From: Laburnicola sp. R22_1
Lineage: Eukaryota > Ascomycota > Dothideomycetes > Pleosporales > Didymosphaeriaceae
Length of the DNA: 64,000 bases
Direction: 5' to 3'
Assembly (NCBI GenBank): GCA_014281115.1
Contig: JACONQ010000003.1
Coordinates: 2,666,001-2,730,000, forward strand
A program made the position numbers and the translations under genes. Below the pieces are notes generated by a model, which ran no database searches, was not told where the DNA came from, and worked only from the letters and a program-made list of their open reading frames with translations. Of the stretch, positions 1 through 9,935 are shown in pieces. How positions within the stretch are numbered: the first letter of the stretch is position 1; the number at the start of each line of letters is the position of its first letter.

Positions 1-606
1 CCAGGTCGCCTATAATCTAGCAGTCCTTATTGGCTTAAGGGCATCTTAATACCTGGCCCTTGCTTATTATTCTTTATTATCTTAGTCAACCCTAACTGTA
101 ATTATAAGGTTCTTAATCTATTATCTAATTAATTAATCTAGTATGCAGCAATTAGTCTGTAAGTATACCGAGATTGTTAATTGTATAAGGGTAACTAGTT
201 TGTCTAGATTCGCCTTCTTATCGCGGTATACGCGGTCGAGTATCTTAAAGGTTTTAAGTTAATTCTTATAGTAGTTTATATCCTTATTGTAACCCTTTAG
301 ACTAATTTGCAATAGCTATAATAGTAGTATTAGATATTTATTAGGATTAGTCGGGTGTGCGTTAGTAAACATGCTATTTAGTTAATAGAAACCAACGTCT
401 AGTGCCATTAGCATAATTGGTTTAATTGTAGGTTCGATAGGTAGGGCTAGGTTAATAATATTTTAGACTTCTAGTAATTAGGCTCGGGCTTTAATTTGCC
501 TTAACTATGGTGTGTAGTTCGAATAGTCGGTTAGGATTACTATGAAAACCCTAAGTATTAATAGAGACATAATAATTGATTTAATCGAGGTAGTGAGACT
601 CTTAAT
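1..606 (-). pseudogene. Copia gag 5' region, RIP-mutated, cut by window edge
   Basis: Read on the minus strand, the sequence just inside the LTR at 607-922 matches the sequence just inside the 5' LTR of the complete Copia element at 56985-62515. Both carry the same leader (TTAAGAGTCTCACT) followed by the ATG-TCT-CTA-TTA start of gag. This is therefore the leader and gag N-terminal part of a second member of the same family in the opposite orientation. It is more heavily mutated than the copy at 57 kb, with frequent TAG/TAA, and no open frame survives. The rest of the element lies beyond base 1. Family identity is clear from the alignment; the exact extent of gag is inferred. Confidence 0.8.
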
Positions 607-922
607 TGTTAGATATAGAGGTATTCTTAATAAGATAAAATGGGAAGTGGTATGGTTAATTAATTAATATTTTTTTCCTCTTGCTGCTAGAGAAGCTCGG
701 CTATTGCGAAAAGTATCTATCTAGTGCTAAGACACACTAGTATTATTTAGGATAGTATAGAGGCAGTGCAAAATAGTGGTACGTCGGCCTCTTTTAATTT
801 TATAGTAAAAATACTATAATTTACACTAACTACTAGTGTGTAAAGGCTATATAATTGGATACACCTATCTATCGTAATTTATAGTGAAATTATAGTAATT
901 TATAAGAACTATTTATCTAATA
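607..922 (-). repeat. 5' LTR of the truncated Copia element (minus orientation)
   Basis: This 316-bp block starts TGTTAGATA and ends TATCTAATA. These are TGTCAGATA and TATCTGACA with CpA/TpG to TpA changes. It aligns along its length with the reverse complement of the 318-bp LTRs at 56985 and 62198. The internal leader follows on its left side, so this is the 5' LTR of an element running leftwards. Its partner LTR is outside the window. Confidence 0.85.
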
Positions 923-1111
923 CCTATATAGAACTACTAGTAACAACTATTACTTTTCTTACTTATGTACTTAACTAACTACCCTACTTATTATTTAATA
1001 TGCCTATGCACTTTCTATACCCCCTATACTAATACAACCTATAACACTATCTATCTATTAATAATTTCTCTAATAAGAGTAAATATACTAAGTCTAATAC
1101 TAATAGCAATA

Positions 1112-1171
1112 ACGTGGTTCACCAGCGAGTGACCCACACTAGTGAGCGCGCCACCTTTGCCAAGACCCCAC
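1112..1171 (+). repeat. left TIR of pogo element A
   Basis: 60 bp, inverted match to 2916-2975. I count six mismatches between the arms, all transitions. Confidence 0.9.
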
Positions 1172-1225
1172 CAAACCATTTCATTCATTATTAGACTGCG
1201 TCGCAACACTACTTAAAAATATATA

Positions 1226-2878
1226 CTAAGTTAATGCATCTAATTTAGATTCTTCCTCTTTAACTCCCTGGCAGGTTTGCGCATTGTGTCTAGGTTGCCT
1301 GTAGATACCATAATGCTGTTGAGTTAATGGCCCTGTTGCAGCGCGACTAGTACCTAATAACTATTTACCCTTCTTCTGTCCACTAGCGTCCTTAGAAGTG
1401 GCTAGCTAAGATCCCTCTGCTACTGTAAGTGATCCCTAATACTGGATATACCTCCTTTTACGCGATTTTCGCCTTGTAGTCTCCTTAATTGTCTTGCGAA
1501 GGCCTGTAATTTTATCTAACACTAGTACCTAACTATGCATTACACTTAGAGCGCCTTTTTTAAGCTTCTTAAGCACCTATATAGTTAAAGTTAGTAATAA
1601 ATTAAAGTGATCTCTAATTCTCTTACGAACTAGTGTTGATTGCGCCTTAAATTCGCGTAGGTTACTTAGTGTTTTAGACTTCCAGGTAGTAGGCTCTTCA
1701 ATGGGCAGACTAGGTATACGGATGCGGATGTTAAGGTGCTGCAACACCTCCTCTGGATTTAATGGGACTAGCCCAGCACCGCGAAAACCACCCTTAATTG
1801 TCTTTGTAGAGAAAACCTTTAAAAATGCAGTTTTAAAGGCTAGGAAGAACTTAATCTTTGTAATGTGGGTTATTAGCTAACACGCTAAGCCTAAGATCTT
1901 AGCACTATATGCCTTCTTTAGTGGAGAGAAACAGCCCATATCTAACAGCTACAGTAGGTGTGACAAATGTGGCGGCATATAGAGAGTAATAATCTTATGT
2001 TCCTTATAGTAATTCTAGAACTTAATTAAGTTATAGCTCTTATAGCTGTTAATAACTAGCAGCTAATAGGTTCCTTTAGCGCGTCCCTTTATATACGCGT
2101 TAAAGTGTTTTAACCACGCGATACTAAGCTTATTATTTGTCTAGCTATTCTCGCTAACAGCGATTACCCAATTGCTAGGAATTAACGCGTCTTTGTATTA
2201 GGTGGAGATGTAACGCTTGCCAGTATAGATAATAAAGGGAGGGATTGCCTATTTAGTAGCGCAGATACCCTAGATTACTGTAATCCACTAGCGGTCGCCT
2301 AGCTATATTAATTTGGGTTTCGCACGCCTCTCTAATGCTGTAACCACAAGCTAAGACCCTATAACCCCTATTAGGAAGCCTAATTTATTAAAGTTGTAGG
2401 TGTCCTTATCCGTAATGCCATACTTAACTTTGATGCCCTCCACAAGCTTAAACCACATGTTTATAACCTTAGAATCTTTCTATTGTATTCTCTAGTTATT
2501 ATATAACTAAGACTAACGCGTTTTAACTTCACGTCTGTGCTTAATAAACCTGTCTGTCTAGTTCATACTAATAGGTGGCTTTCCTCTCTGTAAATGTAGT
2601 GAATTGGCCATTGTGTAGATTATAAGCTTTGTAGAAGGGAATCTACGCGTGTCCAGCTTAATTATACAATTAATAAGCGCCTGCTCCTTAAGGAGAGTAA
2701 AATTCTTTAATTTAGGTGGGTTATTGCGTCGTGCAGTTGTTCTGTTGCGTCTTTAATTAAGCGTTCTGCGATTAATGTTATACAGCCCTGCTGCTGCTCG
2801 CTCTGTAAGATTTGGATCTTGTTTAATAGCTCTAATAGCAATAAGTAACCGAGCTTTATTAGATGGCTTAGAAGACAT
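1226..2878 (-). pseudogene. pogo/Fot1-like DDE transposase, nonsense-mutated
   Basis: The frame runs from ATG at 2878 to a natural-looking TAG at 1228-1226: 550 codons, with both ends in the same frame. Visible parts in order are an N-terminal Psq-type helix-turn-helix (NLTERAAAGLYNI), a CENP-B-like region, a DDE_1 core, and a C-terminal zinc-knuckle-like tail (PRHNAQTC with upstream Cys changed to Tyr). Several codons are TAG/TAA where the family has Trp or Gln. The first catalytic Asp (family YNFDETGF) reads Asn with the next Glu as Lys, and the second Asp (LLILDGH-type motif) also reads Asn. The third, in LLDMGCF, is kept. It would have cut and pasted its own element in the nucleus; it is now inactive. 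Confidence 0.88.
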
Positions 2879-2915
2879 AGTAGGTGGTTGTATTATAATA
2901 GTATTGTTGGTGATA

Positions 2916-2975
2916 GTGGGGTCTTGGCAAAGGTAGCATGCTTACTAGTGTGGGTTACTCGCTAGTGAACCACGT
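2916..2975 (-). repeat. right TIR of pogo element A
   Basis: Reverse complement begins ACGTGGTTCACTAGCG, matching the left TIR at 1112. The TA target duplicate follows at 2976-2977. Confidence 0.9.
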
Positions 2976-3069
2976 TATTATATTTAATAATATATTCTAT
3001 TAGTAGCCCGAATAGATTAGTCCGCCGGATAGTTTTTACTAAGACCACAATACTTTACTATAAATCATA

Positions 3070-4762
3070 ATGTCTTAACAACACGACGCGTTATTATCTA
3101 ATTAAAAAGGCAGAATTAAGCTTGCCCTTTACGCCTATTAGAATAAGGAAATTTGAAGCCTGCAACGCGCTGCTGTAGCATATAATATCCCAAAGTCTAT
3201 ACTAAGCAATTAAATTAACAGAATTACCGCCTAAGCAAATATATAATTAGGTATGGCAAAGCTCACTGCGACTAAAGAGCAGACGCTTATATAGTATATT
3301 CTTAACCTAGATTCGCGAGGATTTGCACCCTAGCTAGGTAAGGTAGAAGATATGGCTAACAAACTGCTAGCTACGCGGCATAGAGACCCTATAGGATAAT
3401 ACTAGACTTAGCGCTTCGTAAAGCGCGTACCTAAGCTTAAAATAGCTTTTAATTAAGCGAAGAACTAATAGAGGATATAATAGAAAGACCTAGAGGTTAT
3501 AAACGCGTGGTTTTAGCTAGTAAAGGACATAAAAGCCAAGTATAGAGTGTAGGATAAAGACATCTATAACTTTAATAAGATAGGCTTCTAAATAGGAGTT
3601 ATTGGCTTAATAAAGATTATAACTAGTTTAGAAAGACGTTCTTAACCTACGCTTATTTAGCTAGGCAACCGCAAGTAGGTCACAGTAATTTAGAGTATTT
3701 GCGCTACTAGGTATGCTGCTCCACTCTTTATTATCTATAAAGGGCGAGTCCACATCTTAGCGTAGTATAAGGAGACTAGTATCCTCCGCGATTAGAAGCT
3801 CTTAGTCTCTAAGATCGGCTAGACTAATAGTAAGCTTAAAGTCGCGTAGTTAAAGCACTTTAACGCGTATACAAGGCCGCACATAGTAGGGTTATAGAGG
3901 TTACTTATTCTGGATAGCTATAAGAGCCACTACTCCTAGGATTTTAAGGATTATTGCCTAGAATAGAAGATTCTAACACTCTATATGCCAGCGCACTTAT
4001 CTTATATCCTCCAGCCGCTTATGTGGTCTATTTTACGCCACTAAAGCTAAAGTACTTCTAGCGCGTGTGGGACTTAGCGCGCCAACGCGTCTTTTATATT
4101 AACAAAGAGAGCTTCCTACTAGCCTTTCGCAATGCGTTTTTTAATATATTTATACTAGAAAACTATAAGAAAGCCTTTAAGGCCTCTAGGCTTATTCCTT
4201 TAGATGTGTTAGTAATAGTAGATCGCCTTAATGTGCGTATTCACACTCCACCTTAGGGTACCCCACTAGATACACTATGGCAAGCTAGGACCCTAAGCAA
4301 TATCCTTAAGTTTAGATTCTAGTTAAAGCTCGTACGGGACTCTTTATTCGGTCTCTACCTAATACTAAATTAAGCTACTTATAGCTTATAAAAGGTGCTA
4401 AACTTATGCTCTACTATAGTGTACTTTAAGAGACCCATATTAAGGAACTTAAGGAGCAAATTAAGGTTCTAACAAAGCGAAAAACGCGTAAAAGAAAGCG
4501 CATTTAGAAAGGTGGGACGCTAGGCTTTGCTTAGGGAGCAGATTTGGGAGTAGAAAGCCCTTCTATTAGGGAGAAGTTGTCGAAAAGGGCGCGAGGTAGT
4601 GGTAAGAGAGAGGCAGCTCCCTTAATACAACGTCGCTGTGGGAGGTGCAGAGAGCCTAGGCACAACTCAAGAACCTGTTAGATAGATAAAGAGATAGAGG
4701 AGGAGTTAGATATTACCCTTAGCGGCTTATTTTTAGATAGTGTTAATAGTAAATTAGAGTAA
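3070..4762 (+). pseudogene. pogo/Fot1-like DDE transposase with two frameshifts
   Basis: The start ATG is at 3070. The DDE core is readable with many TAG/TAA, including the region LLILDSYKSH that holds the second catalytic Asp. The first Asp motif reads YNFNK (Asp to Asn, Glu to Lys). Around 4022 one base is missing in the LQPLD motif, which shifts the frame. The surviving open stretch 4065-4256 is the downstream continuation of the core in the shifted frame. A second shift lies between 4256 and about 4440. The C-terminal basic region and a knuckle CGRCREPRHNSRTC (4637-4678) follow in the third frame. The likely end is TAA near 4760. Frameshifts set it apart from element A, which has only substitutions. 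Confidence 0.85.
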
Positions 4763-4996
4763 TTTTATTATAGGTTACTATAAGGCCAAAAATAACGGGT
4801 TAACTTTATCTTGCAATAGTACACACTTAGTAACTAAAAATTTAGATAAAGTACTACTTAAGATATAGTATGCTTCACTACGAATCATAATAAGTATACT
4901 ATATATTGCCTATATATAGTATGGTAGATAATATATCGTATATTATAGGGAGTCTTATTATAAGTTCGTATTGTCAAGAAAGACTTCTTCGCTTTA

Positions 4997-5015
4997 CGCG
5001 GCTGCAACAGCCGCG
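4997..5015. other. GC-rich perfect hairpin inside pogo element B
   Basis: CGCGGCTG-CAA-CAGCCGCG forms an 8-bp perfect stem with a 3-nt loop. The surrounding 60 bp keep several CpA and TpG sites that RIP has removed nearly everywhere else in the element. It lies downstream of the transposase frame; function unknown. Confidence 0.6.
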
Positions 5016-5831
5016 CAAAGAGGCTGCACGACGTAAAAAGTAGATTAAATAGTAACTTAGTATATTGTAAGTTATAGTAGGTTATTATGAGTCACTATAA
5101 AGTAACGTTGGTGGTATTCTATAATGAGTTATAAGGGATCTCGAAGTTACTAAGAAAAACTATCCGGCGGACTAATCTGTCCGGGCTACTAATAGAATAT
5201 GTTATAGATTTTATAGATAATAAAATGTATAGCAATAAGAATAGTAAGTAAAGTAAAAAGGTAAAGAACTAAGCATAGCTCTTTACTAATAAGAATTATC
5301 TACCTTAGCACTCTACTAGCATACTAGAAACGTTTAATAATAAAAAGTATACTAAAGAGGACTATAAGAAAAGTAGCACTTGTCTACTAGATTATATTAA
5401 AAACTAATAGAAGTAGTAAGTTATATACTCTAACTCTTTAGACTAAGAAATATAATAGTGATATAAGATAGATACTAGACTTACCTAGAAAGAATAGACC
5501 TCTACTTCTATATAACTGTGTCTATCCGCACCCTATACACCTTTAACTAGCTACCTAATTAGTGTTAAGAAAAGAAAGGTTAGAAACACTAGGGTATTAA
5601 GTTCGCTAGCTCCTTTAGAATATACTAGAAGGTGTACCGCCTTATATATAAAAAAGTAATAAGTCTTAAGCTAAATAGAAAGATAAACTAGAGTATATAT
5701 AAGGTCTGTCCTACCTCTTATTATATATCTCTTTACCCTATAGTATATTTAAGCTGTATTGCAGGTGTTATAAAAGCTAGTTAAAAAGCACAGCTTAAAG
5801 AAAATAGACTAAGACAAGGCCTATATATATA

Positions 5832-6832
5832 CAGTGGGGTGACAAAAAAAACTAATTTTTTATACCCTTTTTAAAATGTTATAACTTACCTATTTAATAA
5901 TAATAAAATTATAGAAGTTATATATATAATCGATAGGATTAGTAGGTTTAACAAGGTACACTTATATAATGCTAACTAATTAGCGTAAAAGAGATTTTTA
6001 GTCTTAAACATGATGATTTTAAAAAGCCAAAAAAATTTAAAATTCTTTTTAACTAGGATATAAAATCTATTCATAGTTTAATATAGTCTAGTTATTAATA
6101 AAATCTATCTATATATAAATCTTTAGTATAGGTTATTTCCTAAAATTACTTTTAATATTTAATTATTTACTGTTTCTATTTTTTGCTATACAATTTTTTT
6201 ATAATCTAATTAAGTATAAATAGTATAATCTAATAGCCAAAAGGCGGATGAACATTATAAAGGTAGAAAAATTATTGTAGTAAAGTTATTTTTAATATAT
6301 TATTTAATCTTTAATTTTGTATATAATTTAAGGCCCTGTAACTTTTCTATTACGTAATCCTATAGTCTATAATTTTAATATATGGTTACCTACTAGGTAC
6401 CCTAACTATATAGAAATTTATAGCTTAATAGCTATAGTTTTAAAAAAATAGTATTTCTTTAGTTTTTTAAGTATGCTTTTAGTAGGAAAATATAAAAACC
6501 TTAGATAAAAAGATATTTAGAAAGACAACCTATACTAAAAATTTAATATAATACTATGGTAAACTATAGTGTTTATATATATAAAAGTACCTTTTCTTAT
6601 GTTTCTAAAAGAAAGTTATAGGGGTTTTAAAATAGAGATTTTAAAACTCCTATGTTTAGGTTCCTCTATATACCTAGTTTTTAATTACTATGCAAAATTT
6701 TAATAGATTACCTAAAACCACTATAGTGTGTCTACAATATAGAAAAATTAAAATTTTAATAATTAGTTAAATAAAAAGTTATAAGCTTTAAAAAGAGTTT
6801 AAAAAATATTAGTTTATTTTGTCACTCCACTA
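5832..6832. mobile_element. 1001-bp mariner-type MITE inserted in the captain relic
   Basis: Ends are CAGTGGGGTGACAAAA on the left and, inverted, TAGTGGAGTGACAAAA on the right, with TA duplicated at 5830-5831 and 6833-6834. No transposase-like frame is visible inside, so it is non-autonomous or eroded. The terminal 150 bp match a fragment at 24619-24765 in the opposite orientation. TIR type and TA target fit Tc1/mariner. It breaks the recombinase frame, which picks up in phase once the insert is subtracted. Confidence 0.85.
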
Positions 6833-7527
6833 TATATAGAACCTTACTTAAGTTCTAGAGATAAACCTTATAATAACTAAAAAGTAATATTTTTATAGGC
6901 GGTATTAGATACAAACTTAAGTTTACCTATAACTTAGTAGTTTTATAGCAAATTAGCTAAAAGCTCTTCTTAGCCTCTACTATTAGTATATCTAGGTTAC
7001 GCTGCTTTAGGATCTAGAGGGTAAGTCTTATTAGGTGTTACTTAAGCTAACCTTTAAATCTATAAAGGAGTTCCTTAAAATTAAAAATATACAAGTTTTT
7101 TCTTCTTCTAAGATCTATTTATCTTATAAAGATACTAATAATCTAGTTAGAAACACTTTCTCTATTCCTAAAGTTATCTATAATAAGACCCTTACCTTTA
7201 GACCCTATATATTCCTTCTTAGAATGCTCTTCTATCATAGGGTATTTACTGCGTATAATCTAATAGGTCTAGAAAAGCTAAGGAGGCTCTTTATTTTACT
7301 AGAGCGTAATAAGCTCTTACTATATCTTAATTAAAAACTAGATAATATTTCTATCTTCTATATAGTAGAGAGGACCCTATGAGGCTAGGCTACTTCTAAG
7401 AATAAATGTCTCCTAGACTCTATGTTATAGCCTTAGATTAAAACTCTTCGGGATATTATAGGGTTTATATAGGTTATCTAGCCCTATTTACTATATTATA
7501 CTAGAGGCAAGATATTTAATAAGAATA

Positions 7528-7584
7528 GTAATATTAGTTTTAGCTACTAGTTCTAGTAAATCTAAAACTAATATATATATATAG
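7528..7584 (+). other. putative 57-nt spliceosomal intron in the captain relic
   Basis: GTAATATTAG at the donor side, ACTAAT as a branch-like motif and TATATAG at the acceptor. Removing it joins FNKN directly to NVSEA, exactly where DUF3435 proteins have a continuous FNxxGNVSEA stretch. The length is a multiple of three, so both flanks stay in frame. Confidence 0.7.
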
Positions 7585-8549
7585 GCAACGTTAGCGAGGC
7601 TATATAAAATCTAATAATAGGATAAACAAATATATAGACATTCTAAAACACTACCTATTGCAATATATTATAATAGATATATAGGCGATTATATAAGGCA
7701 TATAACCTTAGAACGCGTTAATATAAGTAGCTTATATAATAATTTAATTTATTTATTTCCAAAAGACTAAAAAGCTTTATACTAGAGCAATTAGTATTAG
7801 TAAATAATTATTCTATTATTTGCTTGCTGCTAGCATAGCAGAAGCAACTTAAATATAGCGTTAGAATAAGATATTTACGCTACTAAGCGCTTAACTACTA
7901 GATTAACTAAATACGATAGTAATTATAGTATACTCTTTTCTAGAAAATTAAAAAGTAGTACGAGTATAAGCAACCTATGCGTAATATTAAGTAATAGCTT
8001 ACTAGTAATAAAGCTAAAGATATTATAGTAGCGGCAATATCTTATAATGCTATACTTCTAGCCTAGAAGATATTAGTTAATACTGTCCTAACCTAACTAG
8101 AAATATCTCTAAAAGAGGAAGTTAGCTAGTGTAATAGAGCCATTTGTGCTATTATAAATTACTATAGAAATAAAAAGAGTAGAATACACCTTTATTAACT
8201 AAAGCAATTAAATAGTTATATTATAGTACTAATTGCTAGAGAAAAGGAGTTATAGTATAAGATTAATAAGAAAGAGTTAAAAGTAGCTAAAGTATTAGTA
8301 TATAAGGAGGAGAGGCTACGAATATATTCTATATGCCTAGGTAATAAGAAATTACTAACAGCTAAGCACATACACTTATTTAATACTCTCGGCAATTTTA
8401 GTATATATTTTATTAGAAAATACCTAGCAAATATAGAGGATAGAGATCTTTTGAGGCGTGGCCTTTACTAGATTAATATTAAGCATAAGATGCACTAGTA
8501 GCAATATATATATAAGGTCTATAGTATTGTCTTAGTATGTGTTATATAA

Positions 8550-9699
8550 ATTAAGGCTGCTACCCCTTTATTGCGACGCTAGTATAGTATTAACTAATTT
8601 ATTCTATACTTTCTAGTATTTCCTTATTACTATTCTTAATACTACTTTAGCGGCAAGCTTATATTTTTCTCTATTTACACTATGTAACTTTTTATATAGT
8701 CTTAAACTCTATAGATTTTATATAGTAGTTAATACAGGTAGCTATATACAATATTAAGAAGACTAAGCCCTAGTACTATAACGCAAAGTAGGTAATAGTA
8801 AGCTAGTTTAATATAGTTTTATACGCCACCTTGCTTTTACTATAGTTATTTTTAGTTAATATTCTTTATTACTATAGTACTTAAGGGTTAAAAGCAAGTC
8901 TAAATAAGAGATAGATTACTAAGATAATAATAATAACTAAAGTTAAGTACATATTAAATAGCTATGTAATATATTTTATTATAATAATAAAATTAATTAT
9001 AATAGAAAGGATTTTAAAAACAATTAGCTAAACTAAGTTATTAAAGTTAACAATTTAGCTTAATCGAAGCCAATTTATATTTATTTCTAGAATAGTACTA
9101 GTTCCTAACAGGCATAAGAAGAAAAATATCTCCTACCGTACTAGCGTCTTCTACTTTGTGCGAGCCTAAGAAAGCATAAATAATATAATATTGTTCTTCT
9201 ACTTTTATTTTATTCTGCTATATTATACGCGCAGCCGCATAATTAAATTCGCACTTAGATTAATACTATATATATAGTAACTAATAGTAATTAGATAATA
9301 TATTTTAACTTTTAGTAGAAATATAGATAGTTAGCGCAATAATATTAATTCTAATAGCGGTATTAGTATATTATGTAAGCATAGTTATAACCTTAAATTA
9401 GATAATAAGACATTATTAGTAGGGGCAGCGCAAAGTAAATTTTATACTTAGCTGTCCTAGCTAGTCTATAGATAATATTCTATAATCCGCTGCTACTATA
9501 TTATATAACACTAGACAATATATACGCTACTAGCTTGGATAATCTAAAACTCTAGATATTTAATAATTCAGAGAAGACTCTAGACCTTTTTAAAGTACTA
9601 TAAAGGGTTAGAAATAATAGTATTTTAGTTTATTACTAGATTTCTTATATAGATTATATAGTAACACAGCGTATTTACTATCTAATTTTAGTCTAGGTA
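8550..9699. other. AT-rich sequence without recognisable gene
   Basis: Strongly eroded sequence downstream of the captain relic. Stops are dense in all frames and I see no domain, terminal repeat or RNA gene that I could defend. Confidence 0.5.
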
Positions 9700-9935
9700 A
9701 TCTAAACATATAGAGCTCTGTGCAGCATATTTTAGCACAAAATAGGCCCCTATTTTACTCTATTAAGAATAGTATGTCTAGGTCTTTTTACCCCTTCTAG
9801 CCTTATACTATACATCTATGTTTTCCTCTTTTTACTTTATAGTCTCTAATTAATAATATTTTATTCTAGATCTTTTCTATACTACTATTCTAAATATATC
9901 AGCTTTTTAATATTATATACTACGTCTTTCTAGTA
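9700..9935 (+). repeat. LTR-like direct repeat, left copy
   Basis: Aligns with 11690-11928 over about 230 bp. Shared blocks include CTATTTTACTCTATTAAG, CTTTATAGTCTCTAATTAA and TTTTTAATATTATATACTA, with mostly transition differences and one gap of about 19 bp near the start. Exact ends are not resolved, because no clean TG...CA and target duplication were found. Confidence 0.6.

Larger units (their letters stand above)
1112..2975 (-). mobile_element. pogo/Fot1-like DNA transposon, element A (complete, dead)
   Basis: A 1864-bp element bounded by 60-bp terminal inverted repeats that start ACGTGGTTCAC and flanked by TA on both sides (1110-1111 and 2976-2977). It carries one long minus-strand transposase frame. 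Size, TA target and transposase type fit Fot1/pogo elements of fungi (Tc1/mariner superfamily). It is less mutated than its surroundings: the C-terminal third and TIRs keep many CpA/TpG. It abuts element B with only about a dozen bases between them. Confidence 0.9.
2990..5202 (+). mobile_element. pogo/Fot1-like DNA transposon, element B (complete, dead)
   Basis: A 2213-bp element with inverted ends of about 48 bp (core GTAGCCCGGACAGATTAGTC) flanked by TA at 2988-2989 and 5203-5204. The outermost bases are affected by C/T changes, so the exact tip is slightly uncertain, but both arms extend to the same TA. It is a different family from element A. It carries a plus-strand transposase relic and about 440 bp of 3' non-coding sequence with a GC-rich hairpin. 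It ends 22 bp before the start codon of the captain-like relic. Confidence 0.85.
5225..8549 (+). pseudogene. DUF3435 tyrosine recombinase, Starship captain-like, RIP-killed
   Basis: The reading frame from ATG 5225 resumes in phase after a 1001-bp MITE (5832-6832 plus 2-bp target copy) and a 57-bp intron. It continues to TAA 8547-8549, about 755 codons once both are removed. Similarity to DUF3435 proteins is visible throughout. There is an N-terminal helical region, then QLSSFIANxLKALL and YIQVTLL (about 6930-7010), and the open stretch 7035-7334 containing FYHRVFTAYNL and LEKLRRLFILLERN. Next come KNKCLLDSML, the PYxLxY box, NVSEAIxNLI (7587 on), a C-terminal Cys/His region with ICLGNKKLL (8330s), and KHKMH. 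Dozens of TAG/TAA replace Gln, Trp or Arg codons, but I see no frameshift. In Starships the captain is the 5'-most gene and moves the whole element. A DUF3435 gene outside a Starship is the alternative. Confidence 0.82.
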
